DNA of 64,000 nucleotides from Candidatus Saccharimonadota bacterium (lineage in GTDB: Bacteria; Patescibacteriota; Saccharimonadia; Saccharimonadales; Saccharimonadaceae): NCBI GenBank assembly GCA_017431745.1, contig JAFRKK010000010.1, positions 62,001-126,000 of the forward strand. Direction: 5' to 3'. This document shows positions 35,815 to 42,952 of the stretch, one piece after another; positions within the stretch are counted from its first letter, which is position 1, and each line of letters starts with the position of its first letter. The notes below the pieces were generated by a model that was not told the origin of the DNA, did not search any database, and worked only from the letters and a program-made list of their open reading frames with translations. The position numbers and the translations under genes were made by a program.

Positions 35815-37437
35815 ATGAATGAAGATGAGGTACAGCTGAAACGGCGTGAGAATGAAGAGGAGGCGACGCGGAATCGGGCGCGGATTTTGGGGTTGCCGTA
35901 TCTAGATACGCGGGAGTTTGAGAATGAAATTCCTTTGGTGAAAGACTTGTTAGACGTGCAGCAGATGCATCAGGATTTTATTATTCCTCTGCAAAAAGGT
36001 GGAGGTGAAGAGCATTACCAATTTATGGTAACTAGTCAAACGCCGAAATCGTTGATTGAAAAAATGCGGCAAGAATATACGGATGAAGGTGAGAGGACGG
36101 ACTTTTTCTTGATTTCGGGGTCGGCGTATAAAGTATTTATGTTAAGATATGACCCGCCGAAACAGGTGCATTATGATGATATTAAAATTGCGGGAGAAGG
36201 GGATTCGGAGACGATTGCTAGCGTTTCGCAGACGTTGGCGCAGGTGTCAACGGAGAAAGTCTTTGACTTTTTGATTGACCAGGCGGACAAATTGGGAGCA
36301 AGTGATATTCATATTGAAAATATGCGAGGGGAAATTCGGATTCGGATGCGGGTGGATGGAATTTTGCATCCAGTGGCGAATATTGACCGAGATAGATACC
36401 GAATATTTATGGGTGAGCTAAGCTCGCGGGCGAATGTGTCGATGGCATCGAATAAACCGCAATCGGGGCATATGCAGAAAGAAATACACCGAGACGGAGC
36501 GACGCATCTCTTAAACATTCGTGTAGAAACGGTGCCGACGATGTATGGGCAAGATGCGGTGCTGAGGCTCTTTAATTTTGATGAATCGCTACTTAATTTG
36601 GATTTACTTGGTTTGTCAGGTGAAGAGTTGAAGGAAATTAGAGAAGTGATTTCGCACCCGCGAGGGTTGGTTTTAATGGTAGGACCGACGGGTTCTGGTA
36701 AGTCGACGACTTTATATTCAATATTGAACGCGCTAAATACTTCGGATCGGAAGATTATTACACTGGAGGACCCGATTGAGTATGGGATTACGGGGATTTC
36801 GCAGATTCCGATTCATACGAATGATGGAGGGTCGTTTGCGGAGGGGTTGCGTTCGGTACTGCGTTTGGATCCAGATGTGGTGATGGTGGGGGAGATTCGG
36901 GATGCGGATACGGCGAAGACGGCAATTCAGGCTTCGATTACGGGGCATTTGGTGCTGTCGTCATTTCACGCGAATTCGTCGAGTGCGGCGTTTTCGAGGA
37001 TGATTGATTTGATTGGGGTGAATCCGATTTTCTCGTCGTCGATCCGGTTGGTGATGGCGCAGCGGTTAGTGAGGAAATTGGCGGATTCGAAGCAGGAACG
37101 ACCGGCGACGGAAGCGGAAGCGAAATACATTCGTGAAGTCTTAGCGGATGCTTCACAGGAAAAATTATCAGGGGTGAATTTGGATGAGATTAAGTTATAT
37201 GACCCAGTAGTGACGGAGGAACACCCGTTTGGGTTTGACGGGCGGACGGTGATTATGGAGCAGCTGATTGTTTCGGATGATATCCAGGCGTTTATTCGAG
37301 GGGATGTGGCGGATGCGAATACGGAAATGATTGAAGCGGCAGCAAAGAAAAACGGGATGTTGACCTTGGAACAGAAGGGGGTGTTGGCGGTGCTGCGGGG
37401 TGAAACAACTTTGGAAGAAGTGTCGCGTGTGATATAA
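35815..37437 (+). CDS. GspE/PilB family secretion or pilus ATPase
   Basis: The 540-residue ATPase has an N-terminal domain (about 1-130), then the motor with Walker A G-P-T-G-S-G-K-S-T near residue 290, an Asp box, Walker B V-V-M-V-G-E-I-R-D, and a His box T-G-H-L-V-L-S-S-F-H. It powers assembly of type IV pili. The usual tetracysteine zinc motif is not visible. TATAAT (35802-35807) ends 7 nt before the ATG. Confidence 0.93.
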   Translation: MNEDEVQLKRRENEEEATRNRARILGLPYLDTREFENEIPLVKDLLDVQQMHQDFIIPLQKGGGEEHYQFMVTSQTPKSLIEKMRQEYTDEGERTDFFLISGSAYKVFMLRYDPPKQVHYDDIKIAGEGDSETIASVSQTLAQVSTEKVFDFLIDQADKLGASDIHIENMRGEIRIRMRVDGILHPVANIDRDRYRIFMGELSSRANVSMASNKPQSGHMQKEIHRDGATHLLNIRVETVPTMYGQDAVLRLFNFDESLLNLDLLGLSGEELKEIREVISHPRGLVLMVGPTGSGKSTTLYSILNALNTSDRKIITLEDPIEYGITGISQIPIHTNDGGSFAEGLRSVLRLDPDVVMVGEIRDADTAKTAIQASITGHLVLSSFHANSSSAAFSRMIDLIGVNPIFSSSIRLVMAQRLVRKLADSKQERPATEAEAKYIREVLADASQEKLSGVNLDEIKLYDPVVTEEHPFGFDGRTVIMEQLIVSDDIQAFIRGDVADANTEMIEAAAKKNGMLTLEQKGVLAVLRGETTLEEVSRVI

Positions 37438-37446
37438 TGTATTATT

Positions 37447-38196
37447 ATGAGTGAAAAGATAGTTTCAGATTATAACGGATATGACTATAAGAAAATTTTT
37501 TGGGAGGACGCGGATCGGGAGTATGAAGATCAGGCGGACCGGATGGCGATTCGGAAGTTGTTGCCGAAGCGGATGGATAAATTTGCGGATATTGGTGGGG
37601 GGTATGGGCGGCTGGCGAATGAGTATTTGAAGCGGGCGCATAAGGTGATTATATTTGATTATTCAAAATCGGAGTTGAAGCAGGCAAAGGAGATTTACGG
37701 CGATAAGATTGAAACGAAAGCAGGAGATATTTATAAGTTGCCGTTTAAGGATGGGGAGCTGGATGGGTTGCTGATGGTGCGGGTGACGCATCATTTGAAG
37801 CACATGGATAAGGCGCTCGCTGAGCTATATCGGGTGTTGAAGCCAGGTGGGGTGGCGGTGATTGAAGTGGCGAATAAACGGACTTTGCCGAAGATTGCGC
37901 GGTATGTGACACGGCGGTCGAAGGTGAATCCGTTTGATCATAAAGTGGCGAACTATAAAGAGATTAGCAAGGATGGGTTTTATAATTATCATCCGAAATA
38001 TGTGGAAGAGATTTTTGAGAAGACTGGGTTTAAGTGTGAGAGGGTGTTGTCTGTGTCTAACTTCCGGAGCGGGAAGTTGAAGAAATTGTTTGGAACGAAG
38101 AATTTGGTGAAGATGGAAAATAATGCACAGCAGATGCTGGCGCCGATTCGGTTTGCGCCGTCGATTTATTACAAGTTGCGGAAACCGGAAGAATAG
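37447..38196 (+). CDS. Class I SAM-dependent methyltransferase
   Basis: The 249-residue protein shows motif I F-A-D-I-G-G-G-Y-G-R (near residue 47), an acidic end of strand 2 (I-I-F-D-Y-S), G-D-I-Y-K-L-P-F, and R-V-L-K-P-G-G-V as in Methyltransf_11. The substrate cannot be told. A TATAAT at 37433-37438, inside the end of the previous gene, lies 8 nt before its ATG. Confidence 0.88.
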   Translation: MSEKIVSDYNGYDYKKIFWEDADREYEDQADRMAIRKLLPKRMDKFADIGGGYGRLANEYLKRAHKVIIFDYSKSELKQAKEIYGDKIETKAGDIYKLPFKDGELDGLLMVRVTHHLKHMDKALAELYRVLKPGGVAVIEVANKRTLPKIARYVTRRSKVNPFDHKVANYKEISKDGFYNYHPKYVEEIFEKTGFKCERVLSVSNFRSGKLKKLFGTKNLVKMENNAQQMLAPIRFAPSIYYKLRKPEE

Positions 38197-38268
38197 GGTA
38201 TAATAATAAAATGTTGATGGGGTCGTCGATTAAAGTCGTCGGCGCCCTCGTTCATTGTTCCCTCACTC

Positions 38269-38343
38269 GGGGCCGTCGTTCAACGGATAGGACATATCCC
38301 CTCTAAGGATACAATGCAGGTTCGATTCCTGCCGGCCTCGCCA
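38269..38343 (+). tRNA. tRNA-Arg (UCU)
   Basis: The 75-nt cloverleaf has acceptor GGGGCCG/CGGCCTC, anticodon stem TATCC/GGATA with loop CCTCTAA (TCT), T arm GCAGG/CCTGC, CCA encoded. It lies directly before the DGR cassette. Confidence 0.94.
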
Positions 38344-38348
38344 AAATT

Positions 38349-38371
38349 TCACGCGTAAGCGTGAGTTTTTT
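38349..38371 (+). terminator. Rho-independent terminator of tRNA-Arg
   Basis: TCACGC-GTAA-GCGTGA followed by GTTTTTT. Confidence 0.8.
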
Positions 38372-38382
38372 GTTGAAAGCTA

Positions 38383-38411
38383 TGGACAATGGGTGGGGAG
38401 TGGTGTATAAT
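38383..38411 (+). promoter_or_regulatory. Promoter of the DGR target gene
   Basis: TGGACA (38383-38388) and TATAAT (38406-38411) with a 17-bp spacer. Transcription should start near 38418, giving a leader of about 75 nt. Confidence 0.85.
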
Positions 38412-38417
38412 TGAATT

Positions 38418-38493
38418 AGCGGTGCCATTTTTGTAAAGAAGCTTCAGAAGCAAGTGTACCGCTGGGGAATAGCAACCAATAAGAGAGGTACAC
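38418..38493 (+). promoter_or_regulatory. Structured leader shared with the second FISUMP gene
   Basis: AGCGGT (38418-38423) pairs with ACCGCT (38458-38463), enclosing the hairpin GCTTC-A-GAAGC. The motif GGTGCCATTTTT and the downstream GGGG-A-AGCAA-CAATAA-AGAGAGG pattern recur before the gene at 54917. The AGAGAGG part acts as ribosome binding site. Confidence 0.6.
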
Positions 38494-40134
38494 ATGAAGA
38501 GCGCGAAGAAGTGCGGAGTCACTTTAGCAAAAATAAGTATAAGAAAAAAGCTGAACAAGCTATGGCATAAGCGATGTTCCAGCGCCGGTATGTTTTACAC
38601 TTCTTCTGCCGGCGCTGTGACCTCGCTTATTTTGTGTGCTGTGCTTTGTGGAGCGTTTGGTTTATTTGCTGGGGCCGATCAGGCTTCCGCTACGGCCTCT
38701 ACACTCACTATTTCGGTTGCGGAATCTGTATCTCTTAGTATTTTGGCTAATGGTACGACTGGTACCTTTGCTACGTCAGATACTAGTACTAATAATATCA
38801 GCGTCAAGACCACTAATGGCACCGGTTATACACTAGGCATTAAAGCTAGCACTGAAGGCAGTAATACTCTAAATGGGGCGAATAGTGCTAGTATACCATC
38901 CCATACAGTTACAGCGGGAGTTAGTGAATCTAATTATGGTAATGATAGCTATGCGTCAACTAATAACTTGAACAATACCTGGGGCTATAGACCATCTAAA
39001 CTGAACTCTAGCGCAAACAGTAACTATCTTCCGGGCCCGACAAGCGCTTCTACGCCAGTCACTCTGGATAAAACGTCCGTATCTAACCCGTCTACGGCTA
39101 ATAACTATAACCTGGCTATAGGGGCTAGAGTGACCAGTAGTGTTGTTTCGGGAACGTACAGTAACACCTTTGTCATAACTGTAGTAGCTAATCCGTCCAT
39201 TTATTCCATCACTTACAATAAGAATACTACAGACACCGTATCTAATATGCCAAGTAACGTAGTAAACCAAGAAACTTCTAGTGAAACAGTTCCCCTAGCA
39301 AGTAATACTCCAACTAGAACTGGTTATACCTTCCAGGGTTGGTGTACGGCTCAAGTAGCTGATGGTGCTGACTGTACTGGTACTTCCTACGCAGCAGGCA
39401 GTAACTGGACTATAGACCAAACCGCCGCTTCCAACTCTCTTACCCTTTATGCTAGATGGAAGGCTTCATCTAACCAATACTGTACGGATTGGTCTACTTG
39501 TATGCAAAACACCACCAGTACAAAACCAGCTTGTGGTACTACTATGACTGATGGTCGTGACGGTAACACCTACACTACTGCTACCATCGGCGGAGTTTGT
39601 TGGATGACCCAAAACCTCAGATTCCAAGGCACAGACCTCAAAGTAGACGAATCAGACGTAACTTCACCTGTGACCTTGACACCGTATAGTCTAGATAAAA
39701 ATGATTCAAGTTATACTAACCATTGTGATAATACTAACGGTTATAACTATGCTTGCACCAAACTCTCAACTGACACTAACTACGGGGCTTATTATAACTA
39801 CTGTGCTGCTAGTGCCGGTGAAGTCTGCAACAATAGCACCAAAGCCGATGCCACTAGAAGTATCTGCCCGGCTGGCTGGAAGCTCCCAACTCAGACTCAA
39901 TTAAATGCAGTACCGAGTAAGGATTCGCACTTTACAGCTGCAGCTGGTCTCGCCGGGAACTACTACGGCGGTACGCTGAACAACGCTGGCTCCTACGGTA
40001 GCTGGTGGGGCTCTACTGCGTATAGTGCTACGTATCAGTACAGCCTCTACTACAACAAGGACTACGACTTCTGGTTCGTCATCAGCCTCTACAAGTACTA
40101 CGGGTACTCAGTTCGGTGCGTACGCGCCTCGTAG
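38494..40134 (+). CDS. DGR target: surface protein with FISUMP (C-type-lectin-like) variable domain
   Basis: The 546-residue protein has a basic N-terminus and hydrophobic export helix (about residues 37-62), a Ser/Thr/Asn-rich beta region (about 65-225), an InlB-type repeat (about 230-325, G-Y-T-F-Q-G-W and L-Y-A-R-W) and a FISUMP domain (about 340-546) with C-W-M-T-Q-N-L, I-C-P-A-G-W-K-L-P-T and a final S-V-R-C-V-R-A-S. The last 65 residues are encoded by the variable repeat. In C-type-lectin-fold DGR proteins this part forms the ligand-binding face. It is probably displayed on the cell surface, binding changing partners; that is inference from known DGR targets. Confidence 0.9.
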   Translation: MKSAKKCGVTLAKISIRKKLNKLWHKRCSSAGMFYTSSAGAVTSLILCAVLCGAFGLFAGADQASATASTLTISVAESVSLSILANGTTGTFATSDTSTNNISVKTTNGTGYTLGIKASTEGSNTLNGANSASIPSHTVTAGVSESNYGNDSYASTNNLNNTWGYRPSKLNSSANSNYLPGPTSASTPVTLDKTSVSNPSTANNYNLAIGARVTSSVVSGTYSNTFVITVVANPSIYSITYNKNTTDTVSNMPSNVVNQETSSETVPLASNTPTRTGYTFQGWCTAQVADGADCTGTSYAAGSNWTIDQTAASNSLTLYARWKASSNQYCTDWSTCMQNTTSTKPACGTTMTDGRDGNTYTTATIGGVCWMTQNLRFQGTDLKVDESDVTSPVTLTPYSLDKNDSSYTNHCDNTNGYNYACTKLSTDTNYGAYYNYCAASAGEVCNNSTKADATRSICPAGWKLPTQTQLNAVPSKDSHFTAAAGLAGNYYGGTLNNAGSYGSWWGSTAYSATYQYSLYYNKDYDFWFVISLYKYYGYSVRCVRAS

Positions 40135-40152
40135 TATGGCTCGTAGCCCCTA
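39939..40152 (+). repeat. DGR variable repeat (VR), 214 bp
   Basis: The VR aligns without gaps to the TR at 42331-42544 (minus strand). I count 19 differences in 16 codons, and each is at an adenine of the TR; no other base differs. All affected codons are AAC or AAT in the TR and read Tyr, Ser, Phe, Ile or Leu here. The stop codon lies within the VR; its last 18 bases, identical to the TR, are beyond the gene and form part of the homing end. Confidence 0.97.
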
Positions 40153-40174
40153 AGCCCTCCACCGGAGAAACATT

Positions 40175-40197
40175 CGCTCCGGCCCGGGGCCGGAGCG
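40175..40197. repeat. Hairpin just past the VR (target-recognition hairpin)
   Basis: CGCTCCGGCC-CGG-GGCCGGAGCG is a perfect 10-bp stem with a 3-nt loop, 22 bp beyond the VR. In the Bordetella phage DGR a similar GC-rich hairpin after the VR is needed for efficient retrohoming. No T-run follows, so it is not a normal terminator. Confidence 0.85.
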
Positions 40198-40212
40198 ATA
40201 AAAGGAAAAAAG

Positions 40213-41130
40213 ATGGAAGAAAAGACAAAAGAGAAAAAAGAAAAGAAAGATTTGGGTAAAGCAGAAGTAAGAAAAATTCTGCATGGGGGGAACAGCGATG
40301 GAGTGATCAACGGCAAAGAGCACAACAGTCGGGGACGGGGACGTTCGCCGGAGGAAAAACGGAAGTCGTACGCTGAGTATCGCGAGCGCAAGAAAAAAAT
40401 TATAGAGTTTGAAAAAACCAATGATCGGTATTTGGCGTTGTGGCCGGCGTCGGATAAAGATACAAATAAGGAACATACTTTTTATAATATGGGTGGGACT
40501 TCGGCGATTATTTATGTGCACGAGATAGGGCCGAGGCTAAAGCGAAAGCCGACATTGCGTCATGATATGGATCATGGGAATAAAAGTGAGAAGTTCCACA
40601 GCGGGATTTGTTCGATTGCGGATTTGGACAAGTTGACGGAAAAATTGGCGGGGATTGGGATAAAACGGGCGAAGACGAAAGACAAAGATTTGGTGCTTTT
40701 TAAACTGAACCGAGAATATCCTCATGCTGAAGTAGTGGAAATGTTGAAGCAAGAACAGAAGAGGGTGGATGCACTGAATAAGGTGATTTATGCAAAGGTA
40801 TTGCATCCAGACATTCATAAGCAAATTTTAGAGTTGAAAAAGTTAATCCCGCCAAAAGTAAAGAACATGGATAAGACTTATCGTGAAGTGATTGGGATGG
40901 AGTTGATAAAAACTTTGATGAATTTGACGCGTCTTTATTCGCAGATGGCGCATGGCGATATTGACGAGAAAGAAGGAGCTAGGAAAATAATGTTAGAAGC
41001 TGACATGATTTTGGAAGAAACTTCGTTGATGAATGAATTGCATCTATGGGAAGTAGCTTTTTGCATTAGAATAGCAGATATAACGAATGGTTTAAGACAA
41101 TTGGTGAAAGGAAAGATACTAAATAAATGA
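40213..41130 (+). CDS. DGR accessory protein: MutS-like (MSL) and Avd-like regions fused
   Basis: The 305-residue protein has a very basic N-terminal arm (residues 1-70), a middle region (about 75-190) with F-Y-N-M-G-G-T-S-A, R-H-D-M-D and F-H-S-G-I-C-S-I that resembles the MutS-like accessory proteins of some DGRs, and a helical C-terminus (about 195-305) shaped like the four-helix Avd protein that binds the reverse transcriptase. Its stop overlaps the RT start (ATGA, 41127-41130), so the two are cotranslated. The MutS-like and Avd-like assignments are by pattern only. Confidence 0.65.
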   Translation: MEEKTKEKKEKKDLGKAEVRKILHGGNSDGVINGKEHNSRGRGRSPEEKRKSYAEYRERKKKIIEFEKTNDRYLALWPASDKDTNKEHTFYNMGGTSAIIYVHEIGPRLKRKPTLRHDMDHGNKSEKFHSGICSIADLDKLTEKLAGIGIKRAKTKDKDLVLFKLNREYPHAEVVEMLKQEQKRVDALNKVIYAKVLHPDIHKQILELKKLIPPKVKNMDKTYREVIGMELIKTLMNLTRLYSQMAHGDIDEKEGARKIMLEADMILEETSLMNELHLWEVAFCIRIADITNGLRQLVKGKILNK

Positions 41131-42263
41131 GATTGACTGATTCATCAAATAATGAATGGCTGAGAAGTTATGAAAACCAGTTACTATTTGAATTATATGT
41201 GGCTTATATTGTAGCAAGGCGGGGCGGTAAGCGCGGTACTTTTGACGAACATAAATTTGAGGTGAACGAATTTGAGAATCTGGTGAATTTGCGAGATTCG
41301 CTGCTTGATAAGACTTATCGTCCTTCGAGAGGGACGGCGCACATTATCCATAATCCGGTGATTCGGGAAATATTTGCGGCGTCGTTTCGGGATAGAATTG
41401 TACACCACTGGATTTATGATAATGTCTATGATTGGTGGGATGCAAGATTTATTTATGATTCGTATAGCTGTAGAGAAGGCAAGGGGACGAAATTTGGGAC
41501 AGATAGATTAAAGTATCATATACAATCGGCTTCGGATAATTATAAGAAAAAGGTTTGGGTAATTAAGCTAGATGTTCAGGGTTATTTTATGAGTTTACCG
41601 CGGGGAAAATTATATGAGCGGGCGATATGGGGATTAGATAGACAATTTGAGGGGAACTATGGAAAGAAATATGAAATGCTGAAGTTTCTTTGGGGGCAGA
41701 CGATATTTGATGATCCTTGCCGTGGTGTGAAAAAGAAAGGTTGGCCGTATGAGTGGATGGATTTGCCGGATTCAAAAAGCCTTTTCAAACAACCGCCTGG
41801 GGTAGGGATTGTGATTGGAAATTTGACTTCGCAACTTTTATCCAATATTTATTTGGATCAGTTAGATAGGTATATTGTGTTTGATTTGGGGTGGAAACAT
41901 TATGGGAGATATGTGGACGATTTTTATATCGTGGTGACGGAAGAGGAGTTGCCACGAGCGATAGCAGACATTGAAGCAATTCGGAGGTACTTGGCGCGGA
42001 TAGGTTTAACTTTGCATCCGCATAAAGTATCAATTCAGCCGGCGGATCGGGGCGTGGAGTTTTTAGGTGGGGTGGTTTATCCTGGGAGAGTGCATCCAGG
42101 GAAAAGAATCGTGAAAAATGCGAGGAAGGCGTTTAATGAAACGGTGGCTGGAGTACGGGATGTGAAGTCTGTGGTGTCGTATATGGGACATATGAAATAT
42201 TTTTCGCATGAGAAGCTCCTAAGTGAGTTGTTCGAAATGGTGGGGTGGGAATACCAATTTTAG
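41127..42263 (+). CDS. DGR reverse transcriptase
   Basis: The 378-residue enzyme has RT motifs in order: R-D-R-I-V-H-H near residue 90, the catalytic-strand V-I-K-L-D-V-Q-G-Y-F near 148, I-G-N-L-T-S-Q near 230 (the Ser-Gln of DGR-type RTs), the catalytic Y-V-D-D near 262, and F-L-G-G near the end. No intron maturase or endonuclease domain is attached. It copies the TR RNA with errors at adenines, and the cDNA replaces the VR. It overlaps the accessory gene by 4 nt. Confidence 0.96.
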   Translation: MRLTDSSNNEWLRSYENQLLFELYVAYIVARRGGKRGTFDEHKFEVNEFENLVNLRDSLLDKTYRPSRGTAHIIHNPVIREIFAASFRDRIVHHWIYDNVYDWWDARFIYDSYSCREGKGTKFGTDRLKYHIQSASDNYKKKVWVIKLDVQGYFMSLPRGKLYERAIWGLDRQFEGNYGKKYEMLKFLWGQTIFDDPCRGVKKKGWPYEWMDLPDSKSLFKQPPGVGIVIGNLTSQLLSNIYLDQLDRYIVFDLGWKHYGRYVDDFYIVVTEEELPRAIADIEAIRRYLARIGLTLHPHKVSIQPADRGVEFLGGVVYPGRVHPGKRIVKNARKAFNETVAGVRDVKSVVSYMGHMKYFSHEKLLSELFEMVGWEYQF

Positions 42264-42270
42264 CAGTTTG

Positions 42271-42299
42271 TTAGAGGAGGCTTTCAAAGCCTCCTCTAA
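42271..42299. repeat. Perfect 14-bp inverted repeat between RT and TR
   Basis: TTAGAGGAGGCTTT (42271-42284) and AAAGCCTCCTCTAA (42286-42299) flank a single C. It lies 32 bp past the TR 3' end and 8 bp after the RT stop. It may end both transcripts or protect the 3' end of the TR RNA; T-runs are missing. Confidence 0.85.
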
Positions 42300-42330
42300 A
42301 CCTCCACGATTTTAGAATAAGATGCGAGTC

Positions 42331-42544
42331 TAGGGGCTACGAGCCATACTACGAGGCGCGTACGCACCGAACTGAGTTCCCGTTGTACTTGTTGTTGTTG
42401 TTGACGTTCCAGTTGTCGTTGTCCTTGTTGTAGTTGAGGTTGTACTGATTCGTAGCACTATTCGCAGTAGAGCCCCACCAGTTACCGTTGGAGCCAGCGT
42501 TGTTCAGCGTACCGCCGTTGTAGTTCCCGGCGAGACCAGCTGCA
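42331..42544 (-). repeat. DGR template repeat (TR), 214 bp, inverted
   Basis: The TR reads on the minus strand, opposite to VR, accessory gene and RT. In the VR frame it contains 20 AAY codons, 16 of which are changed in the VR. This concentration of AAC codons is typical, since mutation of the two A positions reaches many amino acids without making stops. The translated minus strand is not a real protein. Confidence 0.97.
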
Positions 42545-42931
42545 CTGACAAGCAAATACGAGCTGCTTATCTATATTTTATAGATGCCGTGTGGAGGAGA
42601 CGACTTGCTTGGGAAATGCTCGTAACTTTACGGTATGGTTAGTGAAGCAACTGCTCGAACGTGACGAAGTAGCACCACAACTACTTGAAGTTTATAAAAC
42701 CCCAGGTTGAGACAACTCTTTAACGTTACAAACAGCAACTGTTAACGGGCATAGAAGTCGCTTAGAACCTTTATACTCCTTGAAGCAAAAAGGCGTAGAT
42801 GACCTGGAGTTATCTTCCAGGGGACTTCTGCCCTCCACCTTATTCATGCGGTCGGTTGGCGATGTGCCTGAAGTGGCATGCAGATACTACCTCGCGGCCG
42901 GGGGTCAGTCATAATAAATGATGCCCCCTCA
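42545..42931 (-). ncRNA. Hairpin-rich region upstream of the TR, probable 5' part of the TR RNA
   Basis: No credible gene is present. On the minus strand a TATAAT (complement of 42938-42943) would start a transcript near 42931, beginning with a GGGGG...CCCCC hairpin. Further hairpins include CCTGGA/TCCAGG, AAGTAG/CTACTT, AACAG/CTGTT and TGCC/GGCA. Close to the TR, AAGCAA/TTGCTT and ACGAGC/GCTCGT pairings interleave as in a pseudoknot. It matches neither RNase P RNA nor tmRNA signatures. Read on the plus strand the end hairpin could be a terminator instead, so strand is uncertain. Confidence 0.5.
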
Positions 42932-42952
42932 TGTTTTATTATAACATTTTAA

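Noticed and set aside
38216-38268. Repeated GTCGTCG...GGCGCC...CTCGTTCA sequence before tRNA-Arg(UCU), like a broken tRNA 5' half
   Set aside because: The pieces do not fold as a tRNA half and the similarity to the following tRNA is short.
42349-42555. Open frame on the minus strand over the TR, very rich in Asn
   Set aside because: It is the template repeat itself, read in the VR frame. It has no ribosome site, and its similarity to the surface protein comes from the TR/VR relationship.
42545-42931. Possible RNase P RNA, tmRNA or group II intron fragment
   Set aside because: None of the universal signatures (GAGGAAAGTC, tRNA-like ends with TTCGA and CCA, or a domain V hairpin) could be found on either strand.
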